Assembly (NCBI GenBank): GCA_905214265.1
Contig: CAJMLQ010000001.1
Coordinates: forward strand, 1-64,000
Direction of reading: 5' to 3'
DNA length: 64,000 bases
Source: an uncultured bacterium
GTDB taxonomy: Bacteria; Bacillota; Clostridia; Oscillospirales; Ruminococcaceae
The notes beneath the pieces are model-generated. The model searched no databases and had not been told where the DNA came from. It worked only from the letters and a program-made list of their open reading frames with translations. The number at the start of each line of letters is the position of its first letter. The first letter of the stretch is position 1. This document shows positions 35,008-42,953 of the stretch, in pieces. Position numbers and translations under genes: made by a program.

Positions 35008-35247
35008 ATGAAAATTACGGTATGTATCGGAAGTTCCTGCCACCTGAAGGGATCTAAGGCGATTGTGGACCAGCTTCAGGAACTGATCGCGGCCAACAAG
35101 CTGGAGGATCGGATTGAACTGGCGGCGACTTTCTGCACCGGAAACTGTCAGCAGGGGGTCTGCGTGACCATTGATGAGACGCTGTTTTCTGTAAAACCGG
35201 ATACAGCAGAAACATTTTTCAAAACCGAAGTTTTGCCCCGCCTATAA
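35008..35247 (+). CDS. Thioredoxin-like [2Fe-2S] ferredoxin (NuoE C-terminal-like)
   Basis: A 79-residue protein with four cysteines in the pattern CIGSSC near residue 6 and CTGNCQQGVC near residue 44. This is the thioredoxin-like [2Fe-2S] domain found in NuoE and in small proteins upstream of NADH-linked [FeFe] hydrogenases. No hydrogenase gene follows here; a strong terminator does. It may give electrons to or take them from the Flx/Hdr machinery. It ends the 14-gene unit, 30 bases after rex. Confidence 0.85.
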   Translation: MKITVCIGSSCHLKGSKAIVDQLQELIAANKLEDRIELAATFCTGNCQQGVCVTIDETLFSVKPDTAETFFKTEVLPRL

Positions 35248-35260
35248 GGATTTGGAAGGC

Positions 35261-35300
35261 AAAAGGCCGGGACCGCTTGAATAGGCGGTCCCGGCCTTTT
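35261..35300. terminator. Strong bidirectional terminator ending the 14-gene unit
   Basis: AAAAGGCCGGGACCGC pairs with GCGGTCCCGGCCTTTT around a short TTGAATAG loop. It separates this unit from the convergent carD-like gene. Confidence 0.9.
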
Positions 35301-35327
35301 TGGCCTAATACGGATTCCCAAGAGCTG

Positions 35328-35849
35328 TTAAAGAGCAGCAGCTTTTTCTTCAACCTGGATTTGTTCCAGAATGAAGGGCAGCACCTGGTCCTGACGGATG
35401 TTCAGCACGTAGGCAAATTCCTCGTACAGCATTTTTTCGGCTTCTTTCATAAAACGCTCATCTTCTGCGCAGGGCTTTTTCCGCTGCTCCTTACGTTCCT
35501 GCTGGCGGGAATACAGGGTTTTGATGAGCTGCACCAGCTTCATGCGGTCTCCGGAACGGAGAATCCGATTGTAGGTCTCCCGGCGCTGGGCGTCGTCGTC
35601 GACTTGGATCAGTCCCTCATCCGGCATGGCGCGGATGATCCGGTGAATTTCCTCTGCGGAAAGAATTCGCCGCATTTTGGCGGCCAGCGCCGGATTATCC
35701 ACTGGCACAAAGATCGTGGAAGATCCGCCGTATACAGGTTCCAGAACATAATAGAGGGCTTCCCGGTCCCCAAATTTTCTGGAGGTGGTCCCGGTGATCC
35801 GGCATACGCCGTGCGTCCCATACAAAACCGTACTGTTTCCCATATCCAT
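35328..35849 (-). CDS. CarD-like (CarD/CdnL/TRCF) transcriptional regulator
   Basis: A 173-residue protein with an N-terminal Tudor-like RNA-polymerase-interacting domain (GNSTVLYGTHGVCRITG, then ALYYVLEPVYGG and IFVPVDN) and a helical C-terminal part. This is the CarD/CdnL fold, which binds the RNA polymerase beta subunit and stabilises open promoters. I set the start at ATG 35849, 9 bases from AGGAGG; the ATG at 35858 abuts that site and an open extension upstream has no support. Its own promoter is about 105 bases upstream. It converges on the Rex-ended operon. Confidence 0.88.
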   Translation of the reverse strand: MDMGNSTVLYGTHGVCRITGTTSRKFGDREALYYVLEPVYGGSSTIFVPVDNPALAAKMRRILSAEEIHRIIRAMPDEGLIQVDDDAQRRETYNRILRSGDRMKLVQLIKTLYSRQQERKEQRKKPCAEDERFMKEAEKMLYEEFAYVLNIRQDQVLPFILEQIQVEEKAAAL

Positions 35850-35957
35850 TTGAATCATCCTCCTAATGGCATTGTTGCAACCCACTTGTGAAAACAACGC
35901 GCCGTCTGCACAACAGGACTTACGTTCCGATAGCAAACTGCACGTTGTATTAATTTT

Positions 35958-35986
35958 ATTATAACACAAATTACTATTTTTTTCAA
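35958..35986 (-). promoter_or_regulatory. Promoter of the carD-like gene
   Basis: Minus strand: TTGAAA (35981-35986), 17-base spacer, TATAAT (35958-35963). Confidence 0.7.
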
Positions 35987-36028
35987 ATAGCTTCTGAAAA
36001 GTGGGAGAAAATGGGGAATTTTTAACAG

Positions 36029-36083
36029 AAAACCGGCTCCGGTGAACAGAAGCAAGCCGCTTTATTCGCCGGGGCCGGTTTGT
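36029..36083 (-). terminator. Terminator of the MMPL/heptad-repeat operon
   Basis: On the minus strand CAAACCGGCCCCGGCG pairs with the later CACCGGAGCCGGTTTTC, ending in a T-rich run. It lies just after the stop of the heptad-repeat gene. Confidence 0.6.
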
Positions 36084-36091
36084 ATTCCGCA

Positions 36092-38221
36092 TTATTCTCC
36101 GATGGCCTCTGTCCGGTAGATAAATTTCACCTGACCGTTCATCCCTTCCTGGATGCCGCCATAGGACTGATAATCCGCCGCTGCGTCGCGGATTGCGCGA
36201 AGCCGTGCCGCCATTCCGTCCAGATCGCCGCTGAACGCGCTGGTCAGCTTTTGGACGCCTTCTTCCTGGAATTTTCGAAGGCCGTCGGAAAGCTGCATGG
36301 CACCGTTGCGGAGCTGGGTCACGCCGCTGGTCAGAGCGCTGCCACCCTGGCGCAGGGCCCCCATTCCGTCGGAAAGAGTATCTGCGCCGGTTTTGAGGCT
36401 GTCAGCCCCGGACTTCAGAGCATCTGCGCCGTCTTTCAGAGAGACGACTCCAGCTTCCAATGCTGCCGCGCCGGTATCTGCCGCCGCGACACCTGCGGTA
36501 TAGGACTGGAGGCCCTGGTAGAATTGGCTATAGCTGTCCAGCTGTGCCTTCAGCGCGGAGATGCTGGTTTTCCCGGACTCCGCCATCCGGATGGCGCTGT
36601 CGATTTGGAACTGTACATCGGAGGAACTCATGTTCTCTTCGATCAGCTTTGCCACCTGTTGGGAGGTGAGCTCCTCGATCTGTGCCTGGATGGATGCCTC
36701 CTGCATTTTTGCGTTCGCCGCCGCAGAGATCTGAGCGGCGGTTTCGGCCGGAATCTGCCCGGCGGAAACGGCGGCCGCATATTGTTCTGCGGTCAGGTCC
36801 AGTCCCGCCGCGGCAAGAACGCCGCTCAGGACCTTCTCCTGAACCGTCAGAGATACCTGTTCCCGGATGGTATCCTTCTGCGCGGTGACAGCGCTGGAGA
36901 CCTGGCTGTAGGCCGTGTTATAGGCCAGACTTCGGACAGCAGTTTTGTCTAGGGAGACTAGAATGCCATCCAGGACCTCAGCGTAGTTTTCAATGGTCAG
37001 CGTTTCGGCTTTGAGACCGGCAGCTTTAAGCTGCGTGTCTGCCATGGCCAACAGCGAGTCGAATACCTGTTTTGCACCGGCGTTGAGAGCATTGTTGTTG
37101 GCTGTTAGAGCGTCCAGTCCGGCTTTCAGTTTCGTGGCGCCATCTTTCAGGCTGGAGGCCCCGATTTGGAGTTCTCCGGCCCCACCGGCCAGCTTAGAGG
37201 TTCCCGCCGAAAGCTGCCGAGCGCCCTCTGCCAACTGGTCGATGCCGGAGATGAGTTCTCCCGATTTTTCCAGAAGGGCGTTCAGCCCATCGTACAGGGC
37301 AGAGGAACCGTCCAGAAGCTGATCCATCGCACTGGTGAGCTGTTCCAGTGCGACGGAGAGCTCATCCGAGCCTCCAGTACCATCCAGATCCAGTTCGCCG
37401 AAAAGCCCGCATGAGGCCAGCGTAACGGTATTGGAAAGGGTGAAATCCTCTGCGTCGGCAGTGATTTCCACAAATTCCGGCAGCTCCAGGATCTTCTGGT
37501 CTAGCTTCAGGTCCCCGGCCAGCCCTGGAAGAGCTAGGCCGACGACGATGGTGCGATCACCGTCGTTGATGAGCTTGCCGTTGGAGACCTCAACATTGCG
37601 GAAATGGCTGTTGTCCAGGATCATACCGGTGAGAACAGCGAAAGGGACATGGACCGTCTCGGTTTTTCCGTTGATTTCCACCTCCGTGATCTGGGTGTTT
37701 TCATAGTCAAAGCGAATGGTCATCCGGCCGCTTTTTCCGGCCAGCTCTTCTGCGGAAACCGGCTGGCCGTCCAGGGTATAGCGGACAGTGACCTCTACCG
37801 GCAGCTTTTTCTGAGAACTGCCCTGATAATAGATATCGCCGCCTTGGGCCTCCCAGACCCGTGCGCCGTCGCTCTTCAGGGTGTAGGAGGTGTCTCCCTT
37901 AACGCAGGAGACGTCTTCTAGATCCGTACGGTCGGAAAGAGAAGCCTCCCCGGCGGGGTTTTGGATCCAGTCGCTGACCAGGATCTTTTGAGCGATCCCA
38001 TCGGCTCCGGCCAAGACATAGACGGTTTCATCCTTATACGCGCTGCCGGTTGCAGCAGCCGGGGCGGCGCTAGATGGAGCGGCAGAAGAAGAACCGGCGC
38101 TGCCGGACTCTTCCTCTGTGGAGCCGGATGCGCGGACGACAGCGATGCTGCCGCCGCAGGCAACGAAAAGGCAGACGGCCAAGGAAACGATGCGCAGACC
38201 GGTCTTTTTGGATTCTTTCAT
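36092..38221 (-). CDS. Exported protein with LxxG heptad repeats (YhgE/Pip-like accessory of an MMPL transporter)
   Basis: A 709-residue protein with an N-terminal signal or anchor segment (GLRIVSLAVCLFVACGGSIA), a Ser/Ala linker, a beta-rich region, and two long runs of seven-residue repeats of the form xxxLxxG. One is near residues 340-390 (SLKDGATKLKAGLDAL), the other near 600-680 (SLKDGADALKSGADSL, TLSDGMGALRQGGSAL). Such heptad arrays are known in Pip/YhgE phage-infection-type and MMPL-linked proteins. No C-terminal membrane helix is seen. It follows the MMPL gene by 4 bases, so the two probably form an envelope complex of unknown cargo. Confidence 0.8.
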   Translation of the reverse strand: MKESKKTGLRIVSLAVCLFVACGGSIAVVRASGSTEEESGSAGSSSAAPSSAAPAAATGSAYKDETVYVLAGADGIAQKILVSDWIQNPAGEASLSDRTDLEDVSCVKGDTSYTLKSDGARVWEAQGGDIYYQGSSQKKLPVEVTVRYTLDGQPVSAEELAGKSGRMTIRFDYENTQITEVEINGKTETVHVPFAVLTGMILDNSHFRNVEVSNGKLINDGDRTIVVGLALPGLAGDLKLDQKILELPEFVEITADAEDFTLSNTVTLASCGLFGELDLDGTGGSDELSVALEQLTSAMDQLLDGSSALYDGLNALLEKSGELISGIDQLAEGARQLSAGTSKLAGGAGELQIGASSLKDGATKLKAGLDALTANNNALNAGAKQVFDSLLAMADTQLKAAGLKAETLTIENYAEVLDGILVSLDKTAVRSLAYNTAYSQVSSAVTAQKDTIREQVSLTVQEKVLSGVLAAAGLDLTAEQYAAAVSAGQIPAETAAQISAAANAKMQEASIQAQIEELTSQQVAKLIEENMSSSDVQFQIDSAIRMAESGKTSISALKAQLDSYSQFYQGLQSYTAGVAAADTGAAALEAGVVSLKDGADALKSGADSLKTGADTLSDGMGALRQGGSALTSGVTQLRNGAMQLSDGLRKFQEEGVQKLTSAFSGDLDGMAARLRAIRDAAADYQSYGGIQEGMNGQVKFIYRTEAIGE

Positions 38222-38225
38222 AAAT

Positions 38226-40310
38226 TTATCCCTCCAGATTGATTTTCTTAGGGCGGAACCCCCGTGTGGTTGCTGCGATGGCTCGGTCGAAAAGCAGCAG
38301 CATGGCCGGCAGGATTAGAATCACACAGAACATGCTGACGATCGCGCCCCGGGCCATCAGCATGCACATGGAACGGATGATGTCGATGTCAGAATACAAT
38401 GCAACACCAAAAGTCGCCGCAAACAGTCCCATGGCGCTGACGATGATGGACGGGATGGACGCGGACAAGGCAGTGGATACGGCCACGTGTTTATCCTGTC
38501 CGGAGTGGCGCTCCGCTTTGTAGCGAGTGGTCATCAGAATGGCGTAATCTACCGTCGCTCCTAGTTGGATGGTGCTGATGCAGATCGGCGCGATGAAGGG
38601 CAGGGACTGACCCAGAAAGTGGGGAAGCCCCAGATTGATGAAAATGGCCAGTTCAATGACGGATACCAAAATAAAGGGCAGCGTCAGACTTTTTTCTACT
38701 GCGGCGATAATGAGGAAGATGGCGGCGATGGAGATGATATTGACCACCTGAAAGTCATGACCGGTGGTCTCGATCATGTCCTTCATGCAAGGCGCTTCTC
38801 CGATGAGCATTCCGCCGGGATCATGGGCTTTGAGGATCGCATTGAGGGCGTCCAACTGGCTGTTTACCGCGTCGCTGGCCACCCGGTATTCCGAGTTGAT
38901 GAGCAGCAGCTCCCAGCGGTCGCTTTTCAGCACGCTGCGGACGGAGTCCGGAAGGATTTTCTCGGGAACCAGGGAGCCGACCACCGATTCCAGCCCCAGG
39001 ACGTATTTGACTCCGTCCACGTCCTCCATTTCTCGGATCATGGAACGGACATCGGATGCGGGAAGGCTGGCGTCCACCAAAAGCATATGGGTGGAGGCAA
39101 TGTCAAACTCTTCGCTGAGCTTGGAGTTGGCGATGACATACTCCATGTCCTCCGGAAGGCACTGGCCCATGTCATAGTAGACCTCGTCGTTGGTCCTGCT
39201 GTACCCGTAATAGAAGGGAACGGCCAGCACTACAAAGAGCGCGAGAAAGACGGGAAATACCTTTGTGACGCCTTTGGAAAATCTGTCCATGTTGGGGATC
39301 AGAGAACGGTGGCGGGTCTTTTGCAGCGGCTTATCCAGCAGTAGGATCATGGCGGGCAGTGTGGTGACGCAGCCGATGACGCCCAACAGAACGCCTTTTG
39401 CCATGACGACGCCCAGATCGCGGCCCAGAGTAAAGGACATGAAGCAGAGGGCAATAAACCCGGCAATGGTGGTGACAGAGCTGCCGATCACGGAGGTCAG
39501 CGTCTGCTGGATCGCGGCGGCCATGGCTTCCTGTCGGTCTGGTATTCGTTCCCGCTGCTCGTTGTAGCTGTGCCAGAGGAAGATGGAGTAGTCCATGGTG
39601 ACGGCCAGCTGCAGCACGGCGGAGAGCGCCTTGGTGATGTAGGAGATCTCCCCGAGAAAGTAGTTGGTTCCAAGATTCAGCAGGATGGACATGCCGATGC
39701 TGACCAAGAACACAAAGGGCACCAGCCAACTGTCCAGAAAGAGCATCATAGCCGTGCAGGCTAAAGCAACAGCCAGCGCCACATAGACCGGCTCCTCTTT
39801 TTCGCAGAGGTCCTTCAGATCGGTGACCAGGGCGGACATGCCGGAAACAAAGCACTGCTTTCCGGCCAGGGCACGGATGGTGCGGATGGCGTCCATGGTG
39901 TCATCCGAAGAGGTGGAGGTGTCAAAAAACACTGCCATCATGGTGGCGTCTCCGCTGTTGAAGGCGCTGTAAAGTGAATCCGGCAGCAGCTCCATGGGGA
40001 CCGAGAGGTCGGTGAAACTGTCGTACCAGAGGATGGTTTCGACATGCTCGACCTGTTCGATTTGGGACTTCAGTGCGGCCACGTCCTTGGGAGGCATATC
40101 TTCGGCAATGACAAAGGAGAAGGCTCCCTTTCCGAAGTCCTTCAGCAGCTCATTCTGCCCCACCACGGTGTCCATATCCTCCGGGAGGTAGTTGAGCATG
40201 TCGTAGTTGATGCGGGTGCTCTGCATCCCAATTACAGAGGGGATCAGAAGCAGGACCGCGATAATCAGGATCGGAATACGGAATTTGGTGACAATTTTTC
40301 CGAATTTCAT
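38226..40310 (-). CDS. MMPL/RND-family membrane transporter
   Basis: A 694-residue polytopic protein with the RND layout. One membrane helix is at the N-terminus, then a large extracytoplasmic loop with INYDMLNYLPEDMD, then six helices (LAVALACTAMMLFLDSWLVP, then TKALSAVLQLAVTMDYSIFL), and the same pattern again in the second half (ATVDYAILMTTRYKAER). The conserved Asp-Tyr in TMDYSIFL and TVDYAILM matches proton-relay positions of MMPL proteins. It is probably a proton-driven exporter of lipids or hydrophobic compounds. It lies 3 bases after an HdeD-like gene. A TetR gene sits upstream of the operon. Confidence 0.9.
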   Translation of the reverse strand: MKFGKIVTKFRIPILIIAVLLLIPSVIGMQSTRINYDMLNYLPEDMDTVVGQNELLKDFGKGAFSFVIAEDMPPKDVAALKSQIEQVEHVETILWYDSFTDLSVPMELLPDSLYSAFNSGDATMMAVFFDTSTSSDDTMDAIRTIRALAGKQCFVSGMSALVTDLKDLCEKEEPVYVALAVALACTAMMLFLDSWLVPFVFLVSIGMSILLNLGTNYFLGEISYITKALSAVLQLAVTMDYSIFLWHSYNEQRERIPDRQEAMAAAIQQTLTSVIGSSVTTIAGFIALCFMSFTLGRDLGVVMAKGVLLGVIGCVTTLPAMILLLDKPLQKTRHRSLIPNMDRFSKGVTKVFPVFLALFVVLAVPFYYGYSRTNDEVYYDMGQCLPEDMEYVIANSKLSEEFDIASTHMLLVDASLPASDVRSMIREMEDVDGVKYVLGLESVVGSLVPEKILPDSVRSVLKSDRWELLLINSEYRVASDAVNSQLDALNAILKAHDPGGMLIGEAPCMKDMIETTGHDFQVVNIISIAAIFLIIAAVEKSLTLPFILVSVIELAIFINLGLPHFLGQSLPFIAPICISTIQLGATVDYAILMTTRYKAERHSGQDKHVAVSTALSASIPSIIVSAMGLFAATFGVALYSDIDIIRSMCMLMARGAIVSMFCVILILPAMLLLFDRAIAATTRGFRPKKINLEG

Positions 40311-40313
40311 GGC

Positions 40314-40931
40314 TCAGTGCTCCTCCCCGTTTTCGGTATAGGAAACTTCGATGACGTCCGGCCGCTGATGCCGGACAATTTTTACCGCGCAGAGGATGAC
40401 GCTGAAACTGAGGATTCCCTCTGTCAGCAGCCCGGCGCCCAGCAGAATGACGGCGGCCTCCGCTCCCGCAAAGGGATGGAGAATCAGCAGCAGGCCAGAG
40501 ATTCCCGTCAGGATGGCAAAAGCGGTGATGAGCCACCATTTTTGAACACCGAAGCGCTTGGCGTCAATGGCAATCTGAATTTTAAAAAGCCCGTCGGCCA
40601 GGATCAGGATGCCGATAACGGTGTGGGTCACGGAGATGACGCCGTCCGGGACCAGCAGCATGATCACGCCCAGCGCCGTGATGAGGGCGCCGGAGGCCAG
40701 GTCATACTGGAAGGCTAGCCGGTACAGGTCTCGGGAAAAATATCCCACCATTTTGATAATTCCATATACAGCGAGGACTCCGCCCAGGATGTAGCACAGG
40801 GCTTTCGCCGAAATCTCCGGAAATACCATCAGCAGAACTCCAAGGACGCATAGAGCGGCCGACACGACCAGGTATCCGGTTTTGGCAGTCTGGATGGACC
40901 GGACGGAACGGACCGGTTTTGCAGAGTGCAT
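40314..40931 (-). CDS. HdeD/DUF308-like membrane protein
   Basis: A 205-residue protein with six predicted membrane helices in pairs (YLVVSAALCVLGVLLMVFP, YILGGVLAVYGIIKMVGYF, ALITALGVIMLLVPDG and so on), the DUF308/HdeD pattern. The start at 40931 follows AGAAAGGAAG; the frame is open further upstream but without a start site. It is first in an operon with the MMPL transporter and the heptad-repeat protein. HdeD family members are linked to acid or envelope stress in other bacteria; here function is unknown. Confidence 0.82.
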   Translation of the reverse strand: MHSAKPVRSVRSIQTAKTGYLVVSAALCVLGVLLMVFPEISAKALCYILGGVLAVYGIIKMVGYFSRDLYRLAFQYDLASGALITALGVIMLLVPDGVISVTHTVIGILILADGLFKIQIAIDAKRFGVQKWWLITAFAILTGISGLLLILHPFAGAEAAVILLGAGLLTEGILSFSVILCAVKIVRHQRPDVIEVSYTENGEEH

Positions 40932-41002
40932 ACTGTCGCTTCCTTTCTGTTTCTTTGCGACTGTTATTATAAACCCGGTCAGGCGAAAACGAAATAGACA
41001 GT

Positions 41003-41033
41003 AAAAAACCCGTGCCGAAAAATTAGGCACGGG
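41003..41033 (-). terminator. Terminator after the tetR gene
   Basis: CCCGTGCC and GGCACGGG flank a 9-base loop; on the minus strand the hairpin is followed by TTTTTT. It separates tetR from the downstream operon, so that operon has its own promoter. Confidence 0.8.
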
Positions 41034-41065
41034 AACAGCTTTATCTAGTTTTTAGGCAAATTGTT

Positions 41066-41647
41066 TCATCTGTCGGAGGCCTCGGGAGGCTCCAGTCCGG
41101 CGGAGCGCCGGAAGGCCGTCTGAGCGGCGCCGTCAAACAGCTCGCAGAGACGGTGAAACTGCGCGCGGATGTCGTACTGCATCCCATTGTTAAGCCAATC
41201 CAGGATCTGGCCCACGAATTCGCACTTGTAATAGTGGACCAGCAGCGCCTTGTCCGTTTCACGGACTGGGATATCCGGCAGGACGGTATCAATATATTCC
41301 TCTACAGCATAGGTACAGACCCGGTTCAGATAGCGTTCATAGGAGCTGTGGCTGGAGGAGTTGTGGATGTGCAGCACGGCCCTTTTATTTTTCAGGGCAA
41401 AGTCCAGTGCAATATCCAGACATTCCTCCAGAGAGGCCGCAGCAGCGTGCCCGGCGATAATTTTGTCCGCCTCCTCCCGGATGACGGTTTCAACCAGGGA
41501 GGGGAGGTCTTCAAAGTGGTAATAGAAGGAATTGCGGTTGATGCCGCAGTCCTCGACGATATCTTTTACGGTGATCTGATTCAGGGGGCGTTGATTGAGC
41601 AGCTTCAGGAAGGATTCGATAATGGCCTTTCTGGTAAAGGACGGCAC
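41066..41647 (-). CDS. TetR/AcrR-family transcriptional regulator
   Basis: A 193-residue regulator starting at GTG 41647 (AAAGGAG upstream). The N-terminal HTH (RKAIIESFLKLLNQRPLNQI, TVKDIVEDCGINRNSFYYHF) is of the TetR type; the C-terminal part is a divergent ligand domain rich in helices. It lies directly upstream of the MMPL operon on the same strand, and TetR proteins next to MMPL transporters commonly repress them. It is also divergent from the GH130 gene, which is a less likely target. Confidence 0.88.
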   Translation of the reverse strand: MPSFTRKAIIESFLKLLNQRPLNQITVKDIVEDCGINRNSFYYHFEDLPSLVETVIREEADKIIAGHAAAASLEECLDIALDFALKNKRAVLHIHNSSSHSSYERYLNRVCTYAVEEYIDTVLPDIPVRETDKALLVHYYKCEFVGQILDWLNNGMQYDIRAQFHRLCELFDGAAQTAFRRSAGLEPPEASDR

Positions 41648-41773
41648 GGGAGACAGCTCCTTTCGTAATCGGCTTTTTTCAATATAGCATATTTTGGAGA
41701 AAAAGAAAAGGAGAAAAGGAATTGCAAATCTTTGCGAAATGTTGTGGAATCTTGCGGGATATGCGACGGACAG

Positions 41774-41802
41774 TTGCAGGACGGAAAAAAATCTGCTAAA
41801 AT
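41774..41802 (+). promoter_or_regulatory. Promoter of the GH130 gene at 41.9 kb
   Basis: TTGCAG (41774-41779), 17-base spacer, TAAAAT (41797-41802) with TGC in front of the -10. Confidence 0.55.
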
Positions 41803-41853
41803 GGGGGAAAATGGGATGATTCCCAAATCTTGATTTGTAAGGAAGGTTTCGTT

Positions 41854-42849
41854 ATGCCAAAAATGCAGCCAGAGATGGTCTCCAGCCCGGCAATTCATCG
41901 GTATAACGGCGGTGCGCCGGTCCTCTCCGCCAAGGATATCCCTTATGCCGCCGACTGTATCTTCAACGCCGGCGTTGCAAAGTTTCAGGGAAAGTATGTG
42001 ATGGTTTTCCGCAACGATTTCGATCATATTCCGCGGGGCGGGTTCCGGGGATGCGTCGTTGGCGTGGCTTTCAGCGACGATGGGAAAAGCTGGACGGTTC
42101 GGGATACCCCGTTTCTCAGCCCGGAATCCCTGGGGGATCCGGACGTGACCCGGGTCTACGATCCCCGGCTGACGGTGATGGACGGGCGGTGCTACCTCTG
42201 CTTTGCAGTGGATACCCGACATGGGCTCCGCGGGGGCATCGCCGTTACCGATGATTTTGAGAAGATCCAGGTGCTCTCTCTCTCCGAGCCGGACAATCGC
42301 AATATGGTGCTGTTTCCGGAAAAGATCGGCGGGACATATGTCCGCCTGGACCGGCCGATGCCGGTGTACTCCCGGGGGAAGGACCGGTTTGACCTGTGGC
42401 TCTCTCGGTCGCCGGACCTGCGGTACTGGGGGGATCACAAGCTGGTGCTGGGAGTGGAGGACGTCCCCTTTGCCAACGACAAGATCGGCCCCGGCGCACC
42501 GCCTATCAGAACGGAGGCCGGCTGGCTGACACTGTTCCACGCCGTCCATCGGGATGACGCCGGCCGCGGCAAAAACGGCTGGGAGGACAAATGGGCCAAG
42601 TGCTACCATGCCGGGATCATGCTGCTGGACCTGGAGGATCCTTCTAGGATCATCGGGATGTCCAAGGAGCCGCTGCTGGCCCCGGAGACCTCCTGGGAGG
42701 CGGACGAGGGCTTCCGCACCAATGTAATCTTCCCTGGCGGGATGCTGCTGGAGGACAGTGGGGAGGTCAAAATCTACTACGGGGCTTCGGATACGGTGGA
42801 ATGCCTGGCTACAGCTGATGTCCACGACCTGATCGCCCTGTGCCGGTAA
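41854..42849 (+). CDS. GH130-family glycoside phosphorylase/hydrolase
   Basis: A 331-residue five-bladed propeller enzyme of glycoside hydrolase family 130. The N-terminal NGGAPVLSAKDIPYAADCIF, VFRNDF and RVYDPRLTVM (Asp of the conserved E/YDPR site near residue 108) are family marks, as are the late GPGAPPIRTEAGWL and YYGASDTVECLA. Family members phosphorolyse beta-mannosides such as Man-beta-1,4-GlcNAc or Man-beta-1,4-Glc; exact specificity cannot be read. No signal peptide, so cytoplasmic. Start ATG 41854 follows AAGGAAGG. A second member lies at 58.8-59.8 kb. Confidence 0.9.
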   Translation: MPKMQPEMVSSPAIHRYNGGAPVLSAKDIPYAADCIFNAGVAKFQGKYVMVFRNDFDHIPRGGFRGCVVGVAFSDDGKSWTVRDTPFLSPESLGDPDVTRVYDPRLTVMDGRCYLCFAVDTRHGLRGGIAVTDDFEKIQVLSLSEPDNRNMVLFPEKIGGTYVRLDRPMPVYSRGKDRFDLWLSRSPDLRYWGDHKLVLGVEDVPFANDKIGPGAPPIRTEAGWLTLFHAVHRDDAGRGKNGWEDKWAKCYHAGIMLLDLEDPSRIIGMSKEPLLAPETSWEADEGFRTNVIFPGGMLLEDSGEVKIYYGASDTVECLATADVHDLIALCR

Positions 42850-42875
42850 AATCTGTCGTTTTTGCGAAGAATCGG

Positions 42876-42904
42876 TTGACAGTTCTGCCGCAGCGTGCTA
42901 TCCT
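42876..42904 (+). promoter_or_regulatory. Promoter of the GGDEF gene
   Basis: TTGACA (42876-42881), 17-base spacer, TATCCT (42899-42904). Confidence 0.6.
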
Positions 42905-42953
42905 TTTTATAGGAAAGCATGGGACATGCTTCTTCGGAGGAGGTACGGCGCCT

